Of a stretch of DNA of 64,000 bases, positions 1-9,826 are shown piece by piece (position 1 is the stretch's first letter; the number at the start of each line of letters is the position of its first letter). Under the pieces are notes generated by a model. That model had not been told where the DNA came from. It made no database searches and worked only from the letters and a program-made list of their open reading frames with translations. The translations under genes and the position numbers were made by a program. Source of the DNA: Flavobacterium ginsenosidimutans (GTDB taxonomy: Bacteria > Bacteroidota > Bacteroidia > Flavobacteriales > Flavobacteriaceae); the NCBI RefSeq assembly GCF_003254625.1, contig NZ_QJRJ01000073.1, positions 62,001-126,000 on the forward strand, read 5' to 3'.

Positions 1-280
1 CAACATCTACATCAACTTCGTTCCATTTTAAATCAGCTGGATTTCTTTCAGCAGTGATACGGATATTTCTTCCGTTTACATAAAGTTTTCCTTCTTTAAC
101 TTCTACAGTTCCGTTGAAACGACCGTGAACTGAATCATATTTTAATAAATAAGCTAAGTGGTCTACATCTAACAAGTCATTGATTGCAACAACTTCTACA
201 TTATCTCTATTGAAAGATTCTCTGAAAACGATTCTTCCAATACGTCCAAATCCGTTTATTCCTAATTTTACTTTTGACAT
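1..280 (-). CDS. gapA: Glyceraldehyde-3-phosphate dehydrogenase, type I (5' part only)
   Basis: The gene runs off the left edge, so only about the first 93 residues are visible. The protein begins [16 protein letters not shown], the NAD-binding Rossmann start of GAPDH, followed by the family pattern [11 protein letters not shown] and the [11 protein letters not shown] segment. The enzyme oxidises glyceraldehyde 3-phosphate to 1,3-bisphosphoglycerate in cytosolic glycolysis. The catalytic cysteine lies outside the window. It sits 95 bp downstream of pfkA on the same strand, so the two glycolytic genes may be co-transcribed. The ATG at 280 is the natural start. Confidence 0.95.
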   Translation of the reverse strand, partial: MSKVKLGINGFGRIGRIVFRESFNRDNVEVVAINDLLDVDHLAYLLKYDSVHGRFNGTVEVKEGKLYVNGRNIRITAERNPADLKWNEVDVDV

Positions 281-375
281 TTTACTAAATTTTTTGCTTT
301 TGTTTTTATTACACTAATTCAAAGTCTAATTTCCTCACAATAAACTTCTCTTCTTTTTTAAACTTTTTATATTGA

Positions 376-1362
376 TTATGTCGACATAATGTCTGACACT
401 CTTAATAACTCTCTATCAATTTCTGATTTACCTTTGATTGCTTGTTCAAGTGGAGTTAAAATCACCTTATCTTCACGAAGACCTACCATATAGTTTGATT
501 TTCCTTCTAACAAAGATTCTACAGCTTTTACTCCTAAACGGCTTGCCAAAACACGATCAAAGCAAGATGGAGAACCTCCACGCTGCATGTGTCCTAATAC
601 CGAAACACGCACATCGTATTCAGGTAAATTAGCTTCAACATAATCTTTTAATTCGAATACGTTTTTACCAATTTTATCTCCTTCAGCAATTACAACAATA
701 CTTGATGATTTTCCTGAAGCTTTACTTTTTTGAAGTGAATCTAATAAACGATCTAAACCTAGATCTTCTTCAGGAATAAGAATTTCTTCTGCTCCGGCAC
801 CAATACCAGCGTTAAGAGCAATGTGACCAGCATCTCTACCCATAACCTCTACAAAGAAAAGACGGTTATGTGAACTTGCTGTATCTCTAATTTTATCTAT
901 ACAGTCTACAACAGTATTTAAAGCAGTATCATACCCTAAAGTAAAACTTGTACCATAAATATCATTATCAATTGTACCTGGAATTCCCATTACAGGAAAA
1001 TCAAATTCTGAATTAAAAATTAATCCTCCAGTAAAACTTCCATCACCTCCAATAACAACCAAAGCATCAACACCAGCCTTAACAAGGTTTTCGTGTGCCT
1101 TTTTTCTACCTTCAGGGGTTCTAAACTCAACTGAACGAGCTGATTTTAAGATCGTTCCACCTTTGTTTACAATATTATTTACGCTACGAGGCCCCATTTC
1201 TTTGAAGTCTCCTTCAATCATTCCCTGATACCCTCTATAAATTCCGATGCATTCTATATTATGATATGCGCAAGTTCGAACAACCGATCGTATTGCTGCA
1301 TTCATTCCAGGTGAATCTCCTCCTGAGGTAAGAACACCTACTTTTTTTATTGTTTTTGGCAT
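376..1362 (-). CDS. pfkA: ATP-dependent 6-phosphofructokinase
   Basis: Catalyses fructose 6-phosphate plus ATP to fructose 1,6-bisphosphate, the committed step of glycolysis. The 328-residue length is normal for a bacterial group I enzyme. Visible motifs are GGDSPGMNAAIR (residues 14-25), GGDGS (105-109) and PGTIDND (128-134, with the catalytic Asp), then VMGRDAGHIA and LGHMQRGGSP. Glycine in both GGDGS and PGTIDND is the ATP-type signature; pyrophosphate-dependent enzymes carry Asp and Lys there. The gene precedes gapA on the same strand, a grouping common in flavobacteria. Confidence 0.96.
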   Translation of the reverse strand: MPKTIKKVGVLTSGGDSPGMNAAIRSVVRTCAYHNIECIGIYRGYQGMIEGDFKEMGPRSVNNIVNKGGTILKSARSVEFRTPEGRKKAHENLVKAGVDALVVIGGDGSFTGGLIFNSEFDFPVMGIPGTIDNDIYGTSFTLGYDTALNTVVDCIDKIRDTASSHNRLFFVEVMGRDAGHIALNAGIGAGAEEILIPEEDLGLDRLLDSLQKSKASGKSSSIVVIAEGDKIGKNVFELKDYVEANLPEYDVRVSVLGHMQRGGSPSCFDRVLASRLGVKAVESLLEGKSNYMVGLREDKVILTPLEQAIKGKSEIDRELLRVSDIMST

Positions 1363-1671
1363 TATTTAAGTATTAAAGTGTAAAATTAGCAAACATTCAG
1401 CACTTTTCAGGTTATGATTATTATAAATTAATAAAATATGTTAAATTCAAACGTTTTCGTTAATAAGTTTTTTCTAGGAAAAAATTTCATTAAAAATAAT
1501 AAAACGCTATTTTTTTAATTAAATCGTCAAAATTAACAATACCCTGATGAAGTGTTATAAAAATCGGAATTTTCCGCTCACTTGGAAAATTTTATTAGAG
1601 GGCCTAAATTTAGCACAAAAAAAACCATTATAAGAATAATGGTTTTATAAATGTCTTTTTTTAACAAAGTG
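1363..1671. other. Intergenic region between tamB-like gene and pfkA
   Basis: 309 bp without a gene. It holds a hairpin just after the tamB-like gene (annotated separately) and the pfkA promoter region. On the minus strand a TAATTTTA sequence, a variant of the TAnnTTTG box, lies about 20 bp before the pfkA start codon. The rest is very AT-rich with no further structure that I recognise. Confidence 0.5.
1621..1646 (-). terminator. Hairpin terminator after the tamB-like gene
   Basis: Perfect 11-bp stem AAAACCATTAT / ATAATGGTTTT with an AAGA loop, 26 bp past the stop codon. The A/T ends of the stem can serve as the U-run. Confidence 0.7.
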
Positions 1672-4600
1672 TTAATAATCGCTATCTGGAATTAATCCCT
1701 GATTATTCGTTGGCTCTTGATGTTGCTGCTTTTTCTTCTTTTCTTCTTCTTTTTTCTTTTTCTCTTCCTCTTCTTTTGCCTTCTTTTTGTTTTTCTCCGA
1801 ATCTTTTTTGCTCGTGAAATTCACATAATCAGGATTTAAGTAAGAATCTTGTAATTCATCAGAAGAAGAACCTTTTACCGCTTTTTCGATTTTATGGTCT
1901 TTAAAGAGCTTATTTACTAATTCGCTGAAAGTATCAAAATCTACTTCATACGAAATACCAACTCCTTGAGTATATCCAATTCCTTGTCCTACATAATTAA
2001 TATCGTTTTCTTTATTAAACAAGCGAAGGTTCATTGTACCATCTTCATTTACTCTATATAAGACCTCGATATCTCCAACAATTGCCGATTCGTTTACTCC
2101 ACCAACAGGAACTCCCAATTTACCATTGATTGTAATTCTTTCATTTACCTGCGAAGATATATTGGCCACAAACTGACCATCAACCTCCTGCCCTGTTCTT
2201 CTATCTGCGGCAATATAATTTAAGTCTATATTTACTTTATCATTATCCGACTTGATAATTCCTCCCAGCAAACTTGAAGCAGTTTCTGTTAGTGTTCCAG
2301 AAAAATCTCCTTGGCTAAATCCGTCCGTACTCATGAAAGAGCCAGTTGATAATAAATATAGCGCTTGTGTCTGACGGATATCTTTATCGTCTAATTTATA
2401 TTGTATCTCCGATTTTAAAACATTACTTACCGACGGGAACTGAATATCAAAATTTGGTTCTGGACTTGCTAAATCTCCTCTCAATCCGATAACAACTTCT
2501 ACAGGAACTTTTTTATTGAATGAAGAAGTATTATCTAAAAGAACCGCCGGATTGGCTTGGGTTTTATAAACAGCTTCTAAATTTAACTGAGCACGCATTG
2601 GATTTCCTTCCCAAATAATAGAACCTCCCTTTTTAACAGCAAACTTTTTATCGATAAGTCCGCCGTATTTAAAATTATACGTTCCTTCGTATGCCTGGAA
2701 ATCTCCCCACATATTAAATTTACCTAAAGTATTGATTTTAAATAAAAGCGATCCATACCCTTTCCCTTTCATACCATGACCCGAATTTCGATCCAGAATA
2801 ACTTCTACTTCGGCATCTGGTGTAATATCAAAATCAAATTCCAGCTCAAGTCCATTATAATCCCTTGTTTTTTCAACAATTCCGTTAGCAAGATTGAACT
2901 TTTCTTTTGGCGTCACAAAATGAATCCAACTGCTTTCTCCAACACTTTGCACATTATTAATAGGTATCTTAACTTCTGTACCTTTTTCAGACTTAGCATC
3001 TACCTTAATAAATAAACTTTCAACAGGGCCTTTTATACTAGCAGAACCATTTATAAATGCTGTACCAAAATAGGCAGCATCCTCGCTGTCTTTTGTATCA
3101 AGAGCGACTAACCTTTTAGAGGTTATATTTAAATCTAATTTCCAATCACCAAAATTATTATGTTCAATTGTACCATTCAGCAAACCTTTTGTTCCGTATT
3201 TAGTGTCTGTTAACTGATTATTTCTAAACAAGAACTTTTCATTGGTCAAATCAATTACCGTTCGATCACTTAATTCATAATCTGTATTTAGATACGGAAT
3301 TGTCATCCCTGCTTTTTCTACATACAAACGTCCGTTAATTTCTGGCTTTTTCAAATTCCCGATAACAGCAGCGTTTCCAGAAACAGAACCCCGAACATTA
3401 GACAAAACATCTCCGCCAATAGTTCCTAAAGTTGCTAGATTGAACCCTTCCAATTTCAGATTCATATCCATAATTGTTTCTTTATTCTCTACCGCAAAAG
3501 TTCCGTTTGCTCTAAACGATTCTGTAAAACCATTTTGAATCGATGAATTAACCGTGAATTTTCTAAAACTTTCATCTCCAGAAATATCAAAATTAAGCGT
3601 TCCTAATTCTGTTTTGTTCAAAACAAGATGATCAATTTTTATGGCTGCCGTAGGCTGATAAACATTTTTATTCTGTTTATAATTAACGTTTCCATTCAAA
3701 TTACCATTAAAGACAAATTTGGAATTTAAAGGCGTAATTTTATTGATATCAACATCTTCAAAATTCAGCACCAGATCTTTATAATCCGTTCCTTTAATAA
3801 CTCCATTTAAATCCATTTTCTGATTTTCATGCGATAAAACGATATTATCAAACGTGAAATTCTTAAAATATTGATCAATTAAGATTTGATTATCATCATC
3901 ACTTTTTTCATTTAAGTACCAGATGTAATCTTTAAATTTCATTTCGGATTTCTTGATTCCGACAATATTATTTTTATTCTTGTCTATTGTATGATACAAA
4001 TCCAGATTGAAATAATCTTCTCCTGCATTTCCTCCTTTAAACTCTGAACGAACAAACAGAGTATCTTTTGCCGTAACATTAATTAAATTAAAATCGCGAA
4101 TCTTATAATAAGGTGTTTTAATACTGTCTAATTCGACATACGCATTATAAAGCGGGTTTTTATTATCAATATTAATTCGGATGTTATCAAACGTATTTTT
4201 GTCTGCTGTAATCTGTTTCGATCTGAAACGGAATTTAAATTCCTCTAAATCCGAATCAATTTTTCCTCTTACTACTGTAGAAGAATCAATTTTTATTTCA
4301 GGATAAAGCATTTCGACCACTTTATCATAAACTCGGAAATTGAAACGCAAAAATTGTCCTTTTCTAACTTTATAAGGCTTGTAATTGGTGTACAAACTAC
4401 CAACGGAATTCATCACCAATTTATCTAATTGATCAAATCTAAACTTTCCAACAATTTTTCCGTCTACAACATCATTTGAACTAATTGTAATCGTTCTCAA
4501 ACGATCTGCGTCAAAACTTGAATTTAAAGTTACTTGATCAAAAACATAAGTCGATTTCGGGTTTTGATATTCTGCATCTTTTATAAAGATATTTCCCTGA

Positions 4601-6210
4601 AGGTTTTCAATAGAATTTCCAGTTAACTGAACAACAACATCTCCTTTAAAATTAGAAATAGAATCGCTTACGAATTTAAGTTTTCGCAAATCTGAATTTT
4701 CAACATTGATATGAAAATCATAACGATTCTCTCTTTTGCTTAAATCCAACAATCCATCAAAACTTAAATTTAAGTTTGGATCATTAATCGCAATTTGTCC
4801 TTTATAATAAGGAAGCTTAAAATTTCCGTTTACTACTATATTATTATAGGTATATTTATTGTAATCCAATTTCGCAATATCTCCTTTAATAACAGTATTT
4901 AAATATTTTTCGGTAAAACCAACTCCGTCAACATCAAGATTTAAAGTCGTTTTGCCAATATCTTTTCTGTTTAAAGCAGCGCCTACATCAAAATTGTTTA
5001 AAATGATATTTCCTGAATAAGAAGCTTTATCGATAAAATCCATATTATTCATATGAAGATCGACTTGTCCATTTCCAAGATCAGTTGCCATCTTAAAATC
5101 GGTTTCTAAGTCTGTTGTAGAAACTTTTGCTTTTCCAACAATATTAAACTTCCCGATTCTCTTCATTTCTTTCGGAAGTCTTTTACCCAAAACTTCTGGA
5201 AGTAAAATCACTAAATCATCATAACTAGAAAGCAGTTTATCAAACTTTCCATCCATAGAAAACTTCTGAGTTTTGCTTCCCAAAAGATTTCTAAAATTGA
5301 TTGTTCCGTTAATCTTTGATCCATTTGTATCGCTTAATCTCAATCTTGTAAGCGTCATGTTATTCAACGGTCCGTCTAATTTGGTTTTCAGTTTAAAATG
5401 CTGATTTTTACCTAAACCATCATAAAAATGGCGAATATCGTTTGTTGCAATAGAAGAAGAATCTATCAAAACGTCAAATCGAACTTTATCTGTAAAATCA
5501 AGAAAGTCTGACGGTTTATAATTTAAAATTGCTACACCATAAATTGATGATCTTTTGGTTTTAATAGCCAGATTTTCAACTTTGATCTGTTTTTTGGTAT
5601 AACTGAATTTCCCTGCAAAATTAGAAACATATAATCCTCGGTGATCCATAAACGAAAACCTATGAATATTTGTATTTACATCTGGCCCATACAATTTAAA
5701 CTCACTGATATAAGCGTTTAATTTCGTGAAATCAAGAAATTTTGGAGTAGTTTTATTTTCATCAACAACAGAAAATCTTCCTTTTTCGATATAAGCATTT
5801 TTAGCCGTCAGTAAAAAGTGTTTAGTAGATTTTTTCTTAGGCGTATTTTCAACTTCAAAAGCTTTAATAAACTTATTGATGTTATTTTCATTTTCACCTT
5901 TATAGGTTTTTAGATTGAAAATCAAACCCGTAAGACGCAAATCTCCAAAAATCAAATCTCCGTCTAACAATCTGCTGAAACTTGCAATATCAGTAGTAAT
6001 AATATCCGAATAAATCATCATTTTTTTATGATGATCTAAAATCGTTACGTTCTTCAATTTTACTCCACCAAAAATATTGATTGCCGTTTTTTCAACGTTA
6101 ATATTAACCTTATAATCTTCGTTCAAAGAATTAGTAACATAATTGGCAATCTGTGTCTGAACGACAGGAAGAGATAGTATGATAGCCAATGCTAACAAAA
6201 GTAAAATCAA
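1672..6210 (-). CDS. tamB: TamB-like translocation/assembly module protein (DUF490)
   Basis: A giant envelope protein of about 1512 residues with one N-terminal membrane anchor (ILLLLALAIILSLPV) and an otherwise periplasmic, beta-rich, repetitive body of the AsmA/TamB type. The C-terminal part (about residues 1000-1430) matches the DUF490/TamB domain pattern, ending near the segment QGIGYTQGVGISYEVDFDTF. It then has a Lys/Glu-rich low-complexity tail. TamB-type proteins bridge inner and outer membranes and act in outer-membrane protein assembly or lipid transport. The listed start is a TTG. No ATG exists in the open frame upstream, but the frame continues to an ATT at 6282 and would add a Lys-rich leader (KRKTKIKEAIKKVKK) that fits the positive side of the anchor better. 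The true start is therefore uncertain. It is divergent from tsaD. Confidence 0.85.
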   Translation of the reverse strand: MILLLLALAIILSLPVVQTQIANYVTNSLNEDYKVNINVEKTAINIFGGVKLKNVTILDHHKKMMIYSDIITTDIASFSRLLDGDLIFGDLRLTGLIFNLKTYKGENENNINKFIKAFEVENTPKKKSTKHFLLTAKNAYIEKGRFSVVDENKTTPKFLDFTKLNAYISEFKLYGPDVNTNIHRFSFMDHRGLYVSNFAGKFSYTKKQIKVENLAIKTKRSSIYGVAILNYKPSDFLDFTDKVRFDVLIDSSSIATNDIRHFYDGLGKNQHFKLKTKLDGPLNNMTLTRLRLSDTNGSKINGTINFRNLLGSKTQKFSMDGKFDKLLSSYDDLVILLPEVLGKRLPKEMKRIGKFNIVGKAKVSTTDLETDFKMATDLGNGQVDLHMNNMDFIDKASYSGNIILNNFDVGAALNRKDIGKTTLNLDVDGVGFTEKYLNTVIKGDIAKLDYNKYTYNNIVVNGNFKLPYYKGQIAINDPNLNLSFDGLLDLSKRENRYDFHINVENSDLRKLKFVSDSISNFKGDVVVQLTGNSIENLQGNIFIKDAEYQNPKSTYVFDQVTLNSSFDADRLRTITISSNDVVDGKIVGKFRFDQLDKLVMNSVGSLYTNYKPYKVRKGQFLRFNFRVYDKVVEMLYPEIKIDSSTVVRGKIDSDLEEFKFRFRSKQITADKNTFDNIRINIDNKNPLYNAYVELDSIKTPYYKIRDFNLINVTAKDTLFVRSEFKGGNAGEDYFNLDLYHTIDKNKNNIVGIKKSEMKFKDYIWYLNEKSDDDNQILIDQYFKNFTFDNIVLSHENQKMDLNGVIKGTDYKDLVLNFEDVDINKITPLNSKFVFNGNLNGNVNYKQNKNVYQPTAAIKIDHLVLNKTELGTLNFDISGDESFRKFTVNSSIQNGFTESFRANGTFAVENKETIMDMNLKLEGFNLATLGTIGGDVLSNVRGSVSGNAAVIGNLKKPEINGRLYVEKAGMTIPYLNTDYELSDRTVIDLTNEKFLFRNNQLTDTKYGTKGLLNGTIEHNNFGDWKLDLNITSKRLVALDTKDSEDAAYFGTAFINGSASIKGPVESLFIKVDAKSEKGTEVKIPINNVQSVGESSWIHFVTPKEKFNLANGIVEKTRDYNGLELEFDFDITPDAEVEVILDRNSGHGMKGKGYGSLLFKINTLGKFNMWGDFQAYEGTYNFKYGGLIDKKFAVKKGGSIIWEGNPMRAQLNLEAVYKTQANPAVLLDNTSSFNKKVPVEVVIGLRGDLASPEPNFDIQFPSVSNVLKSEIQYKLDDKDIRQTQALYLLSTGSFMSTDGFSQGDFSGTLTETASSLLGGIIKSDNDKVNIDLNYIAADRRTGQEVDGQFVANISSQVNERITINGKLGVPVGGVNESAIVGDIEVLYRVNEDGTMNLRLFNKENDINYVGQGIGYTQGVGISYEVDFDTFSELVNKLFKDHKIEKAVKGSSSDELQDSYLNPDYVNFTSKKDSEKNKKKAKEEEEKKKKEEEKKKKQQHQEPTNNQGLIPDSDY

Positions 6211-6405
6211 CCCAATTAGGGTTCGTGATATTATTTTCTTTACTTTTTTGATAGCTTCTTTAATTTTAGTTTTTCTTTTAATTTATTTTGAACAGACAAA
6301 GAGCGACTGTTTTTGATAAAAATTCTTTAATTTTGGGGCACTGCTTAAATCAAAGAAATTTAATAATTTGATTTGTCAAATATAATTCAAAATTTGTGCC
6401 TTTAT

Positions 6406-7428
6406 ATGCAAAATCCAGAGGTTTTTATTCTAGCCATCGAAAGTTCATGCGATGATACTGCTGCCGCGGTTTTACATAACGACAAAGTATTGTCAAATGT
6501 TGTAGCCAATCAATTAATTCACAATCAATACGGAGGTGTTGTTCCTGAATTGGCTTCCCGAGCGCATCAGCAGAATATTGTCCCTGTGATAGATGCTGCA
6601 CTTCGTAAAGCAAATGTACAAAAAGAACAGTTAAGCGCAATCGCATTTACGCAAGGTCCAGGCTTAATGGGCTCTTTATTGGTAGGAACTTCTTTCAGTA
6701 AATCATTATCATTAGCCTTAAATGTTCCGTTAATCGCTGTAAATCACATGCATGCTCACATATTGGCTCATTTTATTGATGAAGAAGGCTACGACAAACC
6801 AGAATTCCCTTTTTTAGCTTTAACAATAAGTGGCGGACATACTCAAATCGTAAAAGTGAATAGTTTTTTTGATATGGAAATTATCGGAGAAACTACTGAT
6901 GATGCTGTAGGTGAAGCATTTGACAAAAGCGCCAAAATTCTTGGACTTCCTTATCCAGGCGGACCATTAATTGATAAATATGCAAAAGAAGGAAATCCGA
7001 AAGCATTTCCTTTTACCAAACCAAAAGTTCCAGGATTAGATTTTAGTTTCTCTGGATTGAAAACTGCTATTTTATATTTCATCCAAAAAAACAAACAGGC
7101 AAATCCAAATTTTATTGAAGAAAACCTAAATGATATTTGCGCTTCTATTCAGCATACGATTATCGAAATTTTGATGGATAAAATTAAACTGGCCGTAAAA
7201 GAAACTGGAATTACGCAAATCGCAATTGGCGGCGGAGTTTCAGCCAATTCAGGAATCAGAAATACACTGAAAGAAACAGAAAGCAAATACGGCTGGAAAA
7301 CCTTCATTCCGAAATTTGAATACACAACAGACAATGCTGCAATGATTGGAATTGTAGGTTATCAAAAATACTTATCTAATCGTTTTGAAACTTCAGCTGT
7401 GGTTTCTAAAGCAAGAATTGAATTTTAA
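6406..7428 (+). CDS. tsaD: tRNA N6-adenosine threonylcarbamoyltransferase
   Basis: Transfers the threonylcarbamoyl group to A37 of ANN-decoding tRNAs, together with TsaB and TsaE. Visible are the start ILAIESSCDDTAAAV, the metal-binding HMHAH motif (about residues 114-118), SGGHTQ, and the nucleotide-binding GGGVSANSGIR and DNAAMIG segments. I use the ATG at 6406 (MQNPEVFILAIE, 340 aa). The frame is open to a TTG 33 bp upstream, but the extra residues do not belong to the family. It lies 3 bp before rsmE, so both RNA-modification genes form an operon. Confidence 0.95.
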   Translation: MQNPEVFILAIESSCDDTAAAVLHNDKVLSNVVANQLIHNQYGGVVPELASRAHQQNIVPVIDAALRKANVQKEQLSAIAFTQGPGLMGSLLVGTSFSKSLSLALNVPLIAVNHMHAHILAHFIDEEGYDKPEFPFLALTISGGHTQIVKVNSFFDMEIIGETTDDAVGEAFDKSAKILGLPYPGGPLIDKYAKEGNPKAFPFTKPKVPGLDFSFSGLKTAILYFIQKNKQANPNFIEENLNDICASIQHTIIEILMDKIKLAVKETGITQIAIGGGVSANSGIRNTLKETESKYGWKTFIPKFEYTTDNAAMIGIVGYQKYLSNRFETSAVVSKARIEF

Positions 7429-7431
7429 ATC

Positions 7432-8136
7432 ATGCAGTTATTTTTTAATCCGAATATAGACGAAACAACCGAAAGTTTTTCTTTTGATAAAGAAGAAAGC
7501 CGTCATATTATAAAAGTTCTTCGAAAGAAAGATTCAGATATTTTGCAAGTCACCAATGGTTTTGGATTATTGTTTGAAACTCAGATAACTCTTGCTTCAG
7601 ATAATAAATGTACCGTTGAAGTGCTTTCGATAACAAATGCAGAAAAACCTAAATTTCGCCTGCATTTGGCTGTTGCGCCAACTAAAATGAATGATCGTTT
7701 TGAATGGTTTCTAGAAAAAGCTACCGAAATTGGTATCCAAGAAATTACACCTATTTTCTGCGATCGTTCTGAGCGAAAAGTAATTAATCGAGATCGTTTC
7801 GAAAAAATCATTCTTTCGGCAATGAAACAATGCAACGAAACGTTTCTTCCGAAATTAAATGATGCTATTTCGCTTAAAGAATTCATTAAACAAAAGCAAA
7901 ATGGTTTACAGCTAATTGCACATTGCGAAGAAACCGATAAAAAATCATTAAAAGAGGTTTTAAAACCAAACGAAGACGTTACAATCTTAATTGGACCCGA
8001 AGGTGATTTTTCTGAAAAGGAAATTGCTTTGGCATTAGAAAACAATTACAAGCCTGTAACTTTAGGAAATACACGTTTAAGAACAGAAACAGCTGCGGTT
8101 GTGGCTTGTCATAGTGTTGTGTTTTTTAATGAATAA
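7432..8136 (+). CDS. rsmE: 16S rRNA m3U1498 methyltransferase
   Basis: SPOUT-class methylase that modifies U1498 of 16S rRNA. The 234-residue length is typical. The N-terminal part is the PUA-like RNA-binding domain (HIIKVLRKKDSD). The C-terminal part carries the knotted SAM-binding motifs LIGPEGDFSEKEI and LGNTRLRTETAAV, diagnostic of RsmE. It starts 3 bp after tsaD and is followed by a long inverted repeat rather than another gene of the operon. Confidence 0.95.
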   Translation: MQLFFNPNIDETTESFSFDKEESRHIIKVLRKKDSDILQVTNGFGLLFETQITLASDNKCTVEVLSITNAEKPKFRLHLAVAPTKMNDRFEWFLEKATEIGIQEITPIFCDRSERKVINRDRFEKIILSAMKQCNETFLPKLNDAISLKEFIKQKQNGLQLIAHCEETDKKSLKEVLKPNEDVTILIGPEGDFSEKEIALALENNYKPVTLGNTRLRTETAAVVACHSVVFFNE

Positions 8137-8150
8137 ATTAGTCGTTAAGT

Positions 8151-8250
8151 TTGTCATCCTGAGGAACAAAAGATCCCATGCGATTAGACAAAGATTGGCG
8201 ACAAAAGGTGAGGAATTTCTAGTGTGATCCTTCGTTCCTCAGGATGACAA
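8151..8250. repeat. Long inverted repeat, copy 1 (GTCATCCTGAGGAAC arms)
   Basis: Arms TTGTCATCCTGAGGAAC and its exact reverse complement are separated by a loop of about 65 nt. The loop holds further imperfect pairing around GATC. On the minus strand the loop contains CCAATCTTTGTCTA, close to the loop motif in the copies near 46.6 kb and 48.2 kb. It fills the gap between rsmE and the DUF4159 gene. No protein is encoded. Confidence 0.85.
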
Positions 8251-8287
8251 AAGAAGGCTTTTAAAAATATCAGAGCATTAAAATTAC

Positions 8288-8926
8288 ATGAAAAAAATAT
8301 TCTATCTATTATTACTAATTTCCATTTCTTCTTTTTCACAAGAAATTGCTTTGCTTAAATACAGCGGAGGTGGTGACTGGTACGCAAACCCAACTTCTTT
8401 ACCGAATTTGATTAATTTTTGCAATGCCAATATTTACACTCGAATTAAAAACAAACCTTCGACCGTAGAACCAAGTAATCCCGATTTGTTTTCATATCCT
8501 TTTGTACACATGACGGGTCACGGAAATGTCGTTTTTAGTGATGCAGATGTGACAAATTTGAGAAATTATTTAACTGCTGGCGGTTTTCTTCACATTGATG
8601 ACAACTACGGAATGGATCAATTTATTAGAAAAGAAATCAAAAAGATATTTCCAAATAATAATCTAGTTGAGCTTCCTGCAAATCATCCCATTTTTCAGAA
8701 ACCATTTCCTTTCCCAAACGGATTACCGAAAATTCACGAACACGACGGAACTCGTCCTCAAGCTTTTGGTATTTTTATAGACAATAAACTGGTTTTGCTT
8801 TATACTTACGAATGTGATTTAGGAGACGGCTGGGAAGATCCCGAAGTTCATAATGATCCTGCAAACGTAAGAGACAAAGCCTTGAAAATGGGCGCCAACA
8901 TCATCAATTATATATTTACTAATTAG
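8288..8926 (+). CDS. Secreted DUF4159 domain protein
   Basis: A 212-residue protein with a clear signal peptide (MKKIFYLLLLISISSFSQ). The mature part matches the DUF4159 pattern: ALLKYSGGGDWYANPT near the start, YPFVHMTGHGNV, GGFLHIDDNYG and a C-terminal YTYECDLGDGWED. The fold is glutamine-amidotransferase-like but its activity is unknown. It is exported to the periplasm or surface. It lies between two RNA-methylase genes, though spacing and repeats on both sides argue against one operon. Confidence 0.8.
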   Translation: MKKIFYLLLLISISSFSQEIALLKYSGGGDWYANPTSLPNLINFCNANIYTRIKNKPSTVEPSNPDLFSYPFVHMTGHGNVVFSDADVTNLRNYLTAGGFLHIDDNYGMDQFIRKEIKKIFPNNNLVELPANHPIFQKPFPFPNGLPKIHEHDGTRPQAFGIFIDNKLVLLYTYECDLGDGWEDPEVHNDPANVRDKALKMGANIINYIFTN

Positions 8927-9040
8927 TGACTAGTCACAAGTCATTAGTAACTAGTAATTATCAATTAAGAAAAAACAACGTCACTCTCAACACTATTTAC
9001 TAATTACTAATCACTAATTACTAATCACTTTTCACTAACA
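8927..9040. repeat. Low-complexity tandem repeats of ACTAATTA/ACTAATCA
   Basis: The gap before the RNA methylase gene holds several short direct repeats built from ACTAAT, CACTAATTACTAATCAC and ACTAGT units. They look like slippage products and have no coding sense. Confidence 0.7.
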
Positions 9041-9044
9041 AAAA

Positions 9045-9542
9045 ATGCAGCTGACTCACGAAGAAAATCAATTTGAAAGAAAAACATTTCCCATTACTTT
9101 AGTATGCGATCATATTTACTTTCAGCAGAATATTGGTTCTTTATTTAGAATTTCTGAAGCTTTCGGAGTCGAAAATATTATCTTTTTCGGAAAAGATATT
9201 CCGCTTACACCTCGTAAAATAAATAAAACTTCACGAAGCACACATCTTCATGTAGCACATTCTATTATTGAAGATTTTACTCAACTTCAATCTTTTCTTT
9301 TGGATAATGATTTTGAAATTATCGCTCTAGAAATCGCTTCTAATAGCAAACCTTTAAAAGAAGTTTCCATTCCAGAAAATAAAAAAATCGCGCTTTTAAT
9401 TGGAAGTGAGATTAATGGAATTTCTGAAGAACTTTTGAAACTTTCTCACCAAATCGTACATATCAATATGTTTGGCAAAAACAGCAGTATGAATGTGGTG
9501 CAAGCTGCTAGTATTGCACTTTATGAGATTACTTCGTTATAA
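9045..9542 (+). CDS. TrmH/SpoU family RNA methyltransferase
   Basis: A compact 165-residue SPOUT methylase consisting of the catalytic domain only. Motif 1 is seen in CDHIYFQQNIGSLFRISEAFG, with N-x-G-x-x-x-R. Motif 2 is LLIGSEINGISEELL and motif 3 is INMFGKNSSMNVVQAASIA. These define SAM-dependent 2'-O-ribose methylases of tRNA or rRNA. The precise RNA target cannot be told from sequence; TrmL/TrmH-like tRNA methylation is the nearest guess. It stands alone on the plus strand. Confidence 0.88.
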   Translation: MQLTHEENQFERKTFPITLVCDHIYFQQNIGSLFRISEAFGVENIIFFGKDIPLTPRKINKTSRSTHLHVAHSIIEDFTQLQSFLLDNDFEIIALEIASNSKPLKEVSIPENKKIALLIGSEINGISEELLKLSHQIVHINMFGKNSSMNVVQAASIALYEITSL

Positions 9543-9826
9543 AAAAATCTTTTTAAGAAGATAATTTTCGATTTCACATCAATTTGATTTGTTTAAATTA
9601 TCGTTAAAATACAGATAATCACGACAAAATACATTAAAAAAATAATAAAGAAAGAAAAAACTTATTAATATTTTTCATGTATTTTTTGTAGGAATCAGTG
9701 TTTGTAAGGGTTTGTAAAATTTCTGACAAAATAATCTTTGTAATATTTTTCTACAATAATTTTTTGTTATAAAATTGCTGCAATGTTTAACTAATCAACA
9801 TTTTTATAACAAAAACCCAAATTATT
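9543..9826. other. Intergenic region upstream of the M43 protease
   Basis: 284 bp of AT-rich sequence with no gene. A TAATCTTTG sequence near 9729-9737 resembles the TAnnTTTG -7 box and could start the protease transcript, leaving a leader of about 85 nt. Nothing else is recognisable. Confidence 0.4.

Noticed and set aside
7581..8045. 154-codon frame opposite rsmE
   Set aside because: It lies fully antisense to a clear rsmE gene and has no family resemblance.
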